Positions 51,715-59,507 of a DNA stretch of 64,000 bases are shown one piece after another (position 1 is the stretch's first letter; every line of letters begins with the position of its first letter). Source of the DNA: Plantibacter flavus (GTDB lineage Bacteria; Actinomycetota; Actinomycetes; Actinomycetales; Microbacteriaceae); the NCBI RefSeq assembly GCF_002024505.1, contig NZ_CP019402.1, forward strand, positions 3,286,001-3,350,000. The letters are read 5' to 3'. The notes below the pieces were generated by a model that did not search any database, was not told the origin of the DNA, and was given only the letters and a program-made list of their open reading frames with translations. Made by a program: the position numbers and the translations under genes.

Positions 51715-52317
51715 TCAGAGCGTCTTCGCGTACCAGTGGGCCCCGGGACCGCCCTCGACCCGGGTGAATCCCGTCCGCTGGTAGAACTGCTGCGCACCGG
51801 TGTTCGAGACGCCGACGCCGAGGTGCACGCCCGGGACGCCGCGCTCCGCGAGGAGCTCGCAGAACGCGTCGATGAGCCGTCTGCCGACACCCATCCCCTG
51901 CGTCTCCGGCAGCAGGTCGATGTGCAGGTGGGCCGGATACTGCGCGAGGAGCTCCGGGGCCAGGCCGCCGCGATCGGTCGCGGATCGGACGATGCCGCGT
52001 TCCCCCTCCGAGGCGGCACCGGAGGCCGCGGCCGCCGCGTACTTCCCCTCGACGGTCGGCCACCAGCGCTCGATGAACCAGCGGTCGAAGGCGGTCGTGT
52101 CCGCGGTGCCCAGGATGTACCCGATCGGACCCGAGCCGGCGTCGACGAGCAGCGCCAACTCGGGCTCGTGCTCGACGTAGGGCAAGGCGTAGATGTCGGG
52201 CAGGAGGTCGTCCGTGCTGAACTGCCCGGTCGCGTCCGCCCCTGAGTCGCCCGTTCGGGTGCAGATCGCCGCCACGGCGGCGCGGTCGGACGGTCGGTAC
52301 GCGCGGATCTCGGTCAC
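51715..52317 (-). CDS. GNAT family N-acetyltransferase
   Basis: A 200-residue GNAT protein. N-terminus 'MTEIRAYRPSDRAAVAAICTRTGD' is typical of the beta1-alpha1 start. 'HLHIDLLPETQGMGVGRRLIDAFCELLAERG' contains the acetyl-CoA pyrophosphate loop (Q-x-M-G-V-G-R), and 'GVHLGVGVSNTGAQQFYQRTGFTRV' the C-terminal substrate side. It is longer than an average GNAT because of an insertion around residues 40-110. GTG start with TAGGCT 6 bases upstream. Acceptor unknown. Confidence 0.88.
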   Translation of the reverse strand: MTEIRAYRPSDRAAVAAICTRTGDSGADATGQFSTDDLLPDIYALPYVEHEPELALLVDAGSGPIGYILGTADTTAFDRWFIERWWPTVEGKYAAAAASGAASEGERGIVRSATDRGGLAPELLAQYPAHLHIDLLPETQGMGVGRRLIDAFCELLAERGVPGVHLGVGVSNTGAQQFYQRTGFTRVEGGPGAHWYAKTL

Positions 52318-52323
52318 CGCGCC

Positions 52324-52329
52324 AGCCTA
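52324..52329 (-). promoter_or_regulatory. -10 box of GNAT gene
   Basis: TAGGCT on the minus strand, 6 bases before the GTG at 52317; leaderless spacing. Confidence 0.45.
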
Positions 52330-52364
52330 ACCGGCGTTCCCCGGTGCCGGAGCCCCATCCTCGC

Positions 52365-52500
52365 CGTTCCTGAGCCCCACCTTCCCGGTCCCTGAGGCCC
52401 ACCCTCCCCGACCCCTGAGGCACACCCTCCCCGGTCCCTGAGCCTGTCGAAGGGCGACGTTCCTTCGTGTGCCCTTCGACAAGCTCAGGGACCGATCGAG
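52365..52500. repeat. Family-1 repeat cluster
   Basis: Degenerate units GTTCCTGAGCCCCACC, GGTCCCTGAGGCCCACC and CCCCTGAGGCACACC, then two full cores in opposite orientation (CCCTGAGCCTGTCGAAGGG near 52435 and CCCTTCGACAAGCTCAGGG near 52471) that can form a hairpin. Lies between divergent genes. Confidence 0.8.
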
Positions 52501-52593
52501 GCGGCGATCGACGCGGCGATCGAGGCGCGACCCAGCGACCACCCCAGGGACCGCCCGAGGCGCGACCCAGGCACCGGGTCCGATCGGGTTGCC

Positions 52594-52599
52594 TAGGCT
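52594..52599 (+). promoter_or_regulatory. -10 box of phosphotransferase gene
   Basis: TAGGCT 7 bases before the GTG at 52607; leaderless spacing and same hexamer as other genes here. Confidence 0.45.
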
Positions 52600-52606
52600 G
52601 AGTCCC

Positions 52607-53482
52607 GTGACATGGCGACCAGGAGGCATCGAAGCGGCCGTCGAGCAGTGGCGGCTCGTGCCCGACGGCGAGCTCATCGTGACGCCGTCGAGCCGCTTGC
52701 TCCCCGTGACGCACCACGGACGACCGGCGATGCTCAAGGTTCCCCTCGTCGAGGAAGAAGCACTCGGCGGTCAGCTGCTCGCGGCATGGGGCGGTGGCGG
52801 GTGTGCAGCGGTGTTCGCGGGCGATGACCACGCGATCGTCCTGGAACGCGCGACCGGCGGCCGAGATCTCGCCTCGCTGACCCGCGCAGGCGACGACCTC
52901 GGAGCCGTCGCGATCCTGTGCTCCGTGCTCGACACCCTGCACACGGCGATCCCCACACCGGCGCAGATCGATGCCGGTGGCGTCATCGCCGAGCTCCCGA
53001 CGCTCCGCCGGTGGTTCCGCGAGCTGCTCGCCGACGACGCGTCCACCCTCGGCACCCTCCTCGGCGATCCGGCGAGCGCCGCGTTCCTCGAGCGTGGGCG
53101 GGAGCTCGCCGGTCGACTGCTCGACACCACGACGCCTGCCGACGTCGTCGTGCTCCACGGCGACCTCCACCACATGAACGTGCTCGAGTTCGCACCCGGC
53201 GACTGGCGGGCGATCGACCCCAAGGGCATCGTGGGCCACCGCGCCTTCGACGCCACCGCGCTGTTCAGCAACCCCGATCCAGCGACGGCGCGGAACCCAC
53301 GGCTGTTCGCCGAGCGGGTGGACGTCGTGCGTCGATCGCTCGGCCTGCCGCGAACCGTCCTCCTCGAGTGGGTGGTCGCGCGCTCCGCACTGTCCGCCGT
53401 GTGGTCGCTGCAGGACGGGCTGCTCGACGACGCCCGCGCCACCATCGAGATCGGTCGCCTCGCCGAGGACGGCCTCCGGTAG
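52607..53482 (+). CDS. Aminoglycoside/streptomycin 6-kinase-like phosphotransferase
   Basis: A 291-residue kinase-like protein of the aminoglycoside/hydroxyurea antibiotic resistance (APH(6)) group. 'VLHGDLHHMNVL' is the catalytic loop (H-G-D-x-H-x3-N, Asp near 184), and 'WRAIDPKGIVGHRAFDATALF' contains the D-P-K-G metal/ATP motif that replaces DFG. The GTG at 52607 is preferred because a TAGGCT box sits 7 bases upstream; the longer frame would be translated from repeat DNA. Members phosphorylate streptomycin or related sugars, but many actinobacterial copies have no proven drug target, so resistance should not be assumed. Confidence 0.85.
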   Translation: MTWRPGGIEAAVEQWRLVPDGELIVTPSSRLLPVTHHGRPAMLKVPLVEEEALGGQLLAAWGGGGCAAVFAGDDHAIVLERATGGRDLASLTRAGDDLGAVAILCSVLDTLHTAIPTPAQIDAGGVIAELPTLRRWFRELLADDASTLGTLLGDPASAAFLERGRELAGRLLDTTTPADVVVLHGDLHHMNVLEFAPGDWRAIDPKGIVGHRAFDATALFSNPDPATARNPRLFAERVDVVRRSLGLPRTVLLEWVVARSALSAVWSLQDGLLDDARATIEIGRLAEDGLR

Positions 53483-53720
53483 GCCCTTCGACAAGCTCAG
53501 GGACCGGAAATCCGCTCCGGGGATCGGAAGGCCGCTCCGAGACGAGAGGTAGTCGCTCGCGGGACCGGAAAACCGCTCGGGAACTGGGTCACCGCTCGGA
53601 GACCAGGACACCGCTCGCAGGACCAGGACACCACTCCGGGACCGGGACACCGCTCCCGGGGCGAGACACCGCTCCGGACCGGGACACCGCTCAGAGACCT
53701 GGGCGTCGATGAACAGACGG
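53483..53720. repeat. Degenerate ~19-bp tandem array plus family-1 core
   Basis: A family-1 core (CCCTTCGACAAGCTCAGGGACCGG) starts 1 base after the phosphotransferase stop. It continues into about ten imperfect units of the type GGACCGGGACACCGCTCC (e.g. near 53640, 53657, 53680). The array reaches almost to the stop of the convergent HerA-like gene. Confidence 0.75.
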
Positions 53721-53729
53721 AGCCGCAGC

Positions 53730-55709
53730 TCAGCGGCGGCGACGCGTCCCGAAGATGCCCTCGACGACCCCGGTGAGGATCGACCGCGTCGCCTTCGACC
53801 CGAGGATCTCCTCGAGCGGACTCTTCGACGACGTCGACGACGACCTCGTCGACGTCCGGCGGGTCGTGCCGGCGGTCTTCCGGAGCAACCGTTCGTACTC
53901 GGCGTCGGCCTTCTTCTGCGCCGCAGCCTGGGCCTTGTCGGCAGCGGCCTGCTGCTTCGCGAGTTCCGCCGCGATGCGCTGCCGCTCGAGTTCGGCCTCG
54001 GCGGCGAGCGCGGCCTGGTTGGCCTCCTCGAGCTTCGCGGTCAGGATCTCCCTCGCCGACTCACGGTCGACGGGCGTCCCGTACCGCGCGAGCAGCGGTG
54101 ACGCCGCGATCGCCGCGTCGATCGCCGTGTCGGCACTGGGCGACATGAGTCCCTGCGGCGCCCGCAGTCTCGTCCACGCGACCGGCGACGGCGCCCCCTT
54201 CTCGTTCATCACGGTGACGACCGCCTCACCCGTACCGAGCGAGGTGAGGACCTCGCCGAGCTCGTAGCCGGAGGTCGGGTAGGTCGACACGGTCGCCTTG
54301 AGCGCCTTGGCGTCATCCGGGGTGAACGCACGGAGGGCGTGCTGCACGCGGGACCCGAGCTGCGCGAGCACCTCGCCCGGGACGTCCTTCGGCGTCTGGG
54401 TGACGAAGAAGATGCCGACACCCTTGGACCGGATGAGCCGGACCGTCTGCGTGATCTGCGCGAGGAAGTCCTTCGACGCGTCGCGGAACAGCAGGTGCGC
54501 CTCGTCGAAGAAGAACACGAGCTTCGGCTTCTCGGGGTCGCCAACCTCGGGGAGGGTGTTGAAGAGGTCGGCGAGCAACCACATGAGGAACGTCGAGTAG
54601 AGGGCCGGCTGATTCTGGACGCCCGGCACCTCGAGCAGACTGACGATGCCCTTGCCGGTCGGGTCGAGGCGGATGAAGTCGGCGGTGTCGATCTCGGGTT
54701 CGCCGAAGAAGACGTCGGCGCCCTGGTCGGCGAAGGTGATGAGCTCCCGCAGGATCACCCCGACGGTGGCGCCCGACAGCCCGCCGAGCTCCTGCAGTTC
54801 GCCCTTGCCCTCATCACTCGCGAGGTAGGTGAGGACCGCGCGCAGGTCGCTCAGGTCGAGGAGTGGCAGACCCGCCTGATCGGCGTAGTGGAAGACGAGA
54901 CCGAGGCTGGACTCCTGCGTGGCGTTGAGACCGAGGACCTTGCTCAACAGCAGCGGGCCGAAAGCGGCGATGGTGGCGCGGACCGGGACGCCCTTGCCGA
55001 CGCCGCCGAGCGCGAAGTACTCCGTCGGCGTGGCGGCCGGCGTCCAGTCCTGGCCGATGCCGCGGGTGCGGTCGAGGAGCTTCTCGTTCGACTCCCCCGG
55101 GGTCGCGATGCCCGAGAGGTCACCTTTGATGTCAGCGGCGAACACGGGGACGCCGGCGGCCGAGAGCTGCTCGACGAGGCCCTGGAGCGTGCGGGTCTTC
55201 CCGGTTCCGGTGGCGCCGGCGACGAGCCCGTGCCGGTTCATGACGCTGAGCGGGATGCGGACCTGCACCGCGGGCACCGGTTCCCCGTTGACCAGTGCTC
55301 CCATCTCGAGCGCCGGGCCGTGCACGACGTAGCCGTCGCGGATCTTCAGCACGTCGTCGAGGCCGAGCGGTCCCGGGCCGATGGTGTCGGCGCTGAGGTC
55401 ATCGGTGCTGGGCGCGGTGCTGCTGGCGTCGCCATCGACCGCGTCGTCGGTCGGAACGTCCGCCCGGACATCGGCTGGGGCCTCGGCGGCCGCCGCGTCA
55501 CTCGCGGAACCGGAGCCCGCCGCCACCGTGGCCCCGCCCGACGCGGTGATCCCGGCCCCGGCGAGCGCCGCTGCCGCCTCGGCCGCCTTCACTTTGGCTG
55601 CGGCGAGTGCCGCCTGCGCCTGGGCGGCTTCGAGCTCGGCCTGGGCTTGGGCGGCGGCAGCCTGGAGTGCGGCGATCTGCGGGTCTGATGCTGCATCACT
55701 GGGCGTCAT
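53730..55709 (-). CDS. HerA-like ATPase (DUF853 family)
   Basis: A 659-residue ATPase of the DUF853/HerA-like helicase group. An N-terminal coiled coil rich in Ala/Glu/Gln (residues 8-50) and a disordered acidic segment precede the ATPase: Walker A 'VAGATGTGKTRTLQ' (near 166-178), 'PVFAADIKGDLSGIA', Walker B 'KLVFFFDEAHLLF', and 'GVGIFFVTQTPKDVPGEVLAQLGSRVQHALRAF' (sensor/arginine region). Another coiled-coil stretch at ~560-610 is followed by a Ser/Thr/Arg-rich tail. Predicted hexameric DNA or protein translocase; the true role of DUF853 proteins is not known. ATG is 6 bases after a TAGGCT box. Confidence 0.9.
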   Translation of the reverse strand: MTPSDAASDPQIAALQAAAAQAQAELEAAQAQAALAAAKVKAAEAAAALAGAGITASGGATVAAGSGSASDAAAAEAPADVRADVPTDDAVDGDASSTAPSTDDLSADTIGPGPLGLDDVLKIRDGYVVHGPALEMGALVNGEPVPAVQVRIPLSVMNRHGLVAGATGTGKTRTLQGLVEQLSAAGVPVFAADIKGDLSGIATPGESNEKLLDRTRGIGQDWTPAATPTEYFALGGVGKGVPVRATIAAFGPLLLSKVLGLNATQESSLGLVFHYADQAGLPLLDLSDLRAVLTYLASDEGKGELQELGGLSGATVGVILRELITFADQGADVFFGEPEIDTADFIRLDPTGKGIVSLLEVPGVQNQPALYSTFLMWLLADLFNTLPEVGDPEKPKLVFFFDEAHLLFRDASKDFLAQITQTVRLIRSKGVGIFFVTQTPKDVPGEVLAQLGSRVQHALRAFTPDDAKALKATVSTYPTSGYELGEVLTSLGTGEAVVTVMNEKGAPSPVAWTRLRAPQGLMSPSADTAIDAAIAASPLLARYGTPVDRESAREILTAKLEEANQAALAAEAELERQRIAAELAKQQAAADKAQAAAQKKADAEYERLLRKTAGTTRRTSTRSSSTSSKSPLEEILGSKATRSILTGVVEGIFGTRRRR

Positions 55710-55715
55710 GTGCCG

Positions 55716-55721
55716 AGCCTA
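55716..55721 (-). promoter_or_regulatory. -10 box of HerA-like gene
   Basis: TAGGCT on the minus strand, 6 bases before the ATG at 55709. Confidence 0.45.
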
Positions 55722-55775
55722 GCGACGCGTCCCCCACCGGTCGAGGGGTCGCGCGGGGCTGGACGACTGCTCCGA

Positions 55776-57287
55776 TCACCACTGTTCGCGGGTGCGCTCC
55801 TGGTCGACGACGGCGCGGAGGTCGGACAGTCGGCGCATCCCGGCCAGCGGTTGCGCCATACGGGTGTTGTGCCGGATGCGCGGTTCCACGCGGTCGAGGA
55901 AGGCCCAGTATCCGGCGGTGAAGGGGCAGGCGTCCTCGCCCAGCCGCACCTTGGGATCGAAGACGCACCCACCGCAGTAGTCGGACATCTTGTCGATGTA
56001 CGCACCGCCTGAGGCGTAGGGCTTCGTCGCGACGATGCCGCCGTCCGCGTGCTGCGACATGCCGATGACGTTCGCGGGCATCACCCAGGGGGTGCCGTCG
56101 ACGAACATGTCGATGAACCAGTCGTTGAGTGCGACCGGGTCGTACCCGTGCTGCATGGCCCAGTTGCCGAGCACCATGAGCCGCTGGATGTGATGCGCCC
56201 AACCGTGGCGACGCATCCCGTCGATCGTCTCGCGGAGGCAGTTGGACTGAATGGCGGCGGCGTCGAGTTCGCGGAACTGACGTGGGAGCGGCTCGTGTGC
56301 TCCGAGGGCGTTGTGACTCGTCCGGTACGGCTCGCCGAGGTGCCAGTAGAGATGCCAGACGTAGTCGCGCCAGCCGATGATCTGGCGGGTGAAGCCCTCG
56401 ACGCTCGACAGCGGCGCGCGACCGGCGTGGTACTCGGCGACCACGGTCTCGACGGCGTCGCGCGGGTCGAGCAGGCCGAGGTTGAGCGGCGCGCTCAGCA
56501 GGGAGTGCGCCATCGTCCAGTCGCCGCCGAGCATGGCGTCCTCGAACGGGCCGAAGTCGCCGAGCCTGGTCTCGATGAAGTCCGCCAGCGCCGCCTCCGC
56601 CTCGGCCGCCGTGGCCGCGAAGCGCCGGGGCCCGTCGTCGCCGACCAGCTGCACCAGTCCGTCGCGCTGCCACCGGTCGAGGTCCTCCCGGACCTGCGCG
56701 TCGATGTCGTCCTCGTCAGGCCAGAGCGGCTCGGGCAGACCGAGCCGGGCGGCTCCCTTCGGCGGCGGGTTGCGGTTGTCGTGGTCGTAGTTCCAGCGGC
56801 CGCCCTCCGGCTGGTCGCCGCGCATGAGGATCCCGGTCCGCTCCCGCACCGTGCGGTAGAAGTCCTCCAGGAGGAGCCGCTTGCCGTCCCGCGTCGACGC
56901 CCAGGCCGCGAAGTCCGGCTCCGAGGTCACGAAGCCGCGGCTCGGGAGCACCCGGAGGCCGCGCTCACGGACGAAGCGCCGAGCCGTCCACGAGGTCGGG
57001 TCGATCACCTCGAGGTCGGCGCCGAACTCGACGACCTCCTCGTAGCGGTCGACCTGGTGGAACTCCGCCCGGTCGCCGAGTTCCGCCGCACGATGTCGGA
57101 TGGCCGAGAGGAAGATGTGCGCCTTCGCCCGGTGCATCGGTCGCTTCGTGAAGGTGGACCTCGATTCGATGAGCAGGATCGGTCCGCCGTCGTCGAACGC
57201 CGGACCGAGCTGGCCGGTGAGGATCCATCGCCGACGAGGAGTCGCGTCAGCGTCGTGCTCGGTGCTTCGCCGACCGGTGGTGTCCAT
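55776..57287 (-). CDS. phrB: FeS-type (6-4) photolyase / bacterial cryptochrome (PhrB class)
   Basis: A 503-residue member of the FeS-BCP photolyase class, which repairs (6-4) photoproducts in DNA using FAD, a lumazine-type antenna and a 4Fe-4S cluster. All four cluster cysteines are in place: 'SNCLRETIDGM', then 'YCGGC' and, 13 residues on, 'DACPF'. This is exactly the Cys spacing (C-x2-C-x12-C) of Agrobacterium PhrB. 'HGWAHHIQRLMVLGNWAMQHGYDP' is the active-site His-rich helix. The N-terminal residues 20-130 form the Rossmann-like antenna domain. ATG is 6 bases after a TACGCT box. Fits a leaf-surface or otherwise sunlit habitat. Confidence 0.95.
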   Translation of the reverse strand: MDTTGRRSTEHDADATPRRRWILTGQLGPAFDDGGPILLIESRSTFTKRPMHRAKAHIFLSAIRHRAAELGDRAEFHQVDRYEEVVEFGADLEVIDPTSWTARRFVRERGLRVLPSRGFVTSEPDFAAWASTRDGKRLLLEDFYRTVRERTGILMRGDQPEGGRWNYDHDNRNPPPKGAARLGLPEPLWPDEDDIDAQVREDLDRWQRDGLVQLVGDDGPRRFAATAAEAEAALADFIETRLGDFGPFEDAMLGGDWTMAHSLLSAPLNLGLLDPRDAVETVVAEYHAGRAPLSSVEGFTRQIIGWRDYVWHLYWHLGEPYRTSHNALGAHEPLPRQFRELDAAAIQSNCLRETIDGMRRHGWAHHIQRLMVLGNWAMQHGYDPVALNDWFIDMFVDGTPWVMPANVIGMSQHADGGIVATKPYASGGAYIDKMSDYCGGCVFDPKVRLGEDACPFTAGYWAFLDRVEPRIRHNTRMAQPLAGMRRLSDLRAVVDQERTREQW

Positions 57288-57293
57288 CGCCTC

Positions 57294-57299
57294 AGCGTA
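57294..57299 (-). promoter_or_regulatory. -10 box of photolyase gene
   Basis: TACGCT on the minus strand, 6 bases before the ATG at 57287; leaderless spacing. Confidence 0.42.
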
Positions 57300-57389
57300 C
57301 GTGGGGCGACGGACACCACCGGGGGCTTGCTCAGCCTGGTCCGATACTGCTCGGTTCTGTTCGGCTCGTGACCTATCGGCTCACAGCGC

Positions 57390-58577
57390 TCAGAGTGTGG
57401 CGGCGAACGGGTCCCAGTCCTCGGCGACGAGCGGAACCGGCGCGACCCGGCTCGCCACGTCGACGGTCTGGCCGGACACCACGGACTCGTCGATCGAGAC
57501 GAGCGTGTCGAGCACGTGGTAGCCGAGGGCGCCCGAGGCGAGCGGCGTGCCGCCGGAACGGATCGCCCGGGCGAGGTCGAGGACCCCGGTCCCGCGGCCG
57601 GCGAGGACACCCTCGGTCGGCACGACCTCCCACTCCGGGTCCTGCTGCATCCGCTCGATGGGCGCCGCACGGGTGATCCGCACCTCGCCCGTGAACATGT
57701 TCGGGTCGGGGATCACGAGCGTCCCCTCGGTGCCGGTGATCTCGACGACGCCCATCTTCGCGAGCGGCGACTCGAAGCTGAAGACGCTCTGGCTCACGCC
57801 GCCTTCCACGAAGCGGGCGATGGCGCTCACGTGCGTCGGCACCTCGACGGCGAACTCGGTGCCGACGCGGTCGCCCTGCTGGATCGTCCGCGTCGCACGC
57901 CCGCGGGAGCCGGCCGCCGACACCGAGGCGACCGAACCGAACACCTGCACGAGCGTCGTCAGGTAGTACGGCCCCATGTCGAAGAGCGGCCCGCCACCCT
58001 TCGCGAACAGGAACTCCGGGTTCGGGTGGAAGATGTCCGGCCCGGCGTACTGCATGACGGTCTGGGCGGTGAGCGGCCGACCGATGTCGCCGCGGGTGAT
58101 GGCGCGACGCGCGGACTGGACGCCCGGGCCGAGCACCGTGTCCGGCGCGATGCCGACGAGGAGTCCTGCGGCGTCGGCCTGCTCGAGGAGCGCGAGCCCG
58201 CTCGCACGGTCGACGCTGATCGGCTTCTCCGTCCACACGTGCTTCCCGGCGGCGAGCACCTGCGACGCGACCTGTGCGTGGACGGCGGGGATCGTGAGGT
58301 TCACGACGAGCTCGACGTCCGGGTGCGCGAGGACGTCGTCGGCGGTCCCCCACTCGCCGACGCCCCACTTCTCGGCCTGGGCCTTCGCGCGGTCGACGTC
58401 GAGGTCGCCGAGGATCACGACGCGGACGTCGGGGAACGAGGTGAGGTGCTCGAGGTAGGTGTCGCTGATCATGCCGGTGCCGATGAACCCGACACCGACC
58501 GGGCCGCTGCCCTGCGGTGCGCGCGCCGTCGCGCCCTGCGCTGCCGCGGCCGCCGTGCCGTGCGCTGCCGCGGCCAT
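57390..58577 (-). CDS. Gfo/Idh/MocA family oxidoreductase
   Basis: A 395-residue NAD(P)-dependent sugar or inositol dehydrogenase of the Gfo/Idh/MocA family. Rossmann motif 'VGFIGTGMISDTYLEHL' (about residues 26-42), 'VILGDLDVDRAKAQAEKWG' and the catalytic 'WTEKPISVDRASGL' (E-K-P) are present, followed by the alpha/beta C-terminal domain. The first 23 residues are Ala/Gly-rich and not part of the domain. Start overlaps the stop of the isomerase gene (TGATG). Works in the same catabolic pathway as the isomerase and transporter; substrate not determined. Confidence 0.93.
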   Translation of the reverse strand: MAAAAHGTAAAAAQGATARAPQGSGPVGVGFIGTGMISDTYLEHLTSFPDVRVVILGDLDVDRAKAQAEKWGVGEWGTADDVLAHPDVELVVNLTIPAVHAQVASQVLAAGKHVWTEKPISVDRASGLALLEQADAAGLLVGIAPDTVLGPGVQSARRAITRGDIGRPLTAQTVMQYAGPDIFHPNPEFLFAKGGGPLFDMGPYYLTTLVQVFGSVASVSAAGSRGRATRTIQQGDRVGTEFAVEVPTHVSAIARFVEGGVSQSVFSFESPLAKMGVVEITGTEGTLVIPDPNMFTGEVRITRAAPIERMQQDPEWEVVPTEGVLAGRGTGVLDLARAIRSGGTPLASGALGYHVLDTLVSIDESVVSGQTVDVASRVAPVPLVAEDWDPFAATL

Positions 58578-59419
58578 CAGCGGACCACCGCTTCGGTCGA
58601 GACGAGCTGCTCGGCGACGAGCGCGTCGACGCTCGCCTGGATGCCGTCGAAGATGTCGCCGGCACCGTAGTGGTCGAACTCGATGATCGCGAAGCGTGCC
58701 GAGGGGGCCGCTGCGATGGACTCGCGCAGCGGGACCTCGCCCTGCCCGAACGGTCGCTGGTCGAGACTCGTCGGCACGAAGGGTGCGGCGCCCGGTGCGA
58801 ACGGGTCGGCGGGCAGCAGGCCGTCCTTGACGTGGAGCGCCTGCACGCGGTCGCCGAGGCGGCCGAGCAGCGCGGGGACGTCCTGACCGGCGGTCGCCGC
58901 CCAGAACAGGTCGACCTCGAGCGCGACGTCGTCACGCAGCTGATCGGCGAAGACCTCGAACGCGCTGCGTCCGCCGAACGATGCGACGAACTCCTGGGAA
59001 TGGTTGTGGTAGCCGACGCGGAGGCCGTGGTCGGCGGCGCGCTCCGCTGCGGCGTTCAGGCGGGACGCCGTGTCGGCGACGGCGGCTTCGTCGAGCCAGC
59101 GGTCGGGGCTCACGAAGGAGTCGATGACGATCTCGAGGCCGAGTGTGGTCGCGGCGGCGAAGACGTCCTCCTGTGAGGCGACCGGCATGACCTGGTCGCC
59201 GAAGCGGATCTCGTCGGAGAGGAGGGTCGCGTGCCCGGTGCGGGCGGCGAGACCGTGGCGGTCGAAGGCCTCACGGAGTTCGGGCGCACGGGAGACGAAG
59301 TCGAACGCCTCGACCTCGCGCAGGCCCATGCCGGCGAGCCGGGCGAGTGCGTCGTCGAGGCCCTGGTCGAGGTGCTCCTTGATGCTGTAGAGCTGCACGG
59401 AGAGCGCTGGTGCGGTCAT
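58577..59419 (-). CDS. Sugar phosphate isomerase/epimerase (xylose-isomerase-like TIM barrel)
   Basis: A 280-residue AP_endonuc_2 / xylose-isomerase-like TIM barrel. 'SVQLYSIKEHLDQGLDDALARLAGMGLREVEAF' (in parts) is the N-terminal strand pair. Metal ligands are expected in 'VGYHNHSQEF', 'VALEVDLFWAATAG', 'ALHVKDG' and 'FAIIEFDHYG' (Glu/His/Asp set). ATG at 59419 lies 88 bp after the MFS gene on the same strand, and the stop overlaps the Gfo/Idh start. Likely isomerises or dehydrates an intermediate handed on by the dehydrogenase. Confidence 0.92.
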   Translation of the reverse strand: MTAPALSVQLYSIKEHLDQGLDDALARLAGMGLREVEAFDFVSRAPELREAFDRHGLAARTGHATLLSDEIRFGDQVMPVASQEDVFAAATTLGLEIVIDSFVSPDRWLDEAAVADTASRLNAAAERAADHGLRVGYHNHSQEFVASFGGRSAFEVFADQLRDDVALEVDLFWAATAGQDVPALLGRLGDRVQALHVKDGLLPADPFAPGAAPFVPTSLDQRPFGQGEVPLRESIAAAPSARFAIIEFDHYGAGDIFDGIQASVDALVAEQLVSTEAVVR

Positions 59420-59507
59420 GGTGTTGTCGTCCGTTCTGACGCCGTCGTTGGCATCGCTGGTGGTGGAGTGGAGCTGGTGATCGGGGTGCGGGAGGCTGTG
59501 ACCTGGT

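Noticed and set aside
52469..52606. N-terminal extension of the phosphotransferase (MPFDKLRDRSRRR...)
   Set aside because: It is translated from a family-1 repeat; the GTG at 52607 has a -10 box at the right distance and begins the conserved domain.
52607..53482. Antibiotic resistance gene
   Set aside because: Kinase motifs fit the APH(6) group but many chromosomal members have no proven drug substrate, and there is no resistance-island context.
55776..57287. Ordinary CPD photolyase or plant-like cryptochrome
   Set aside because: The four FeS-cluster cysteines and the His-rich helix place it in the PhrB class.
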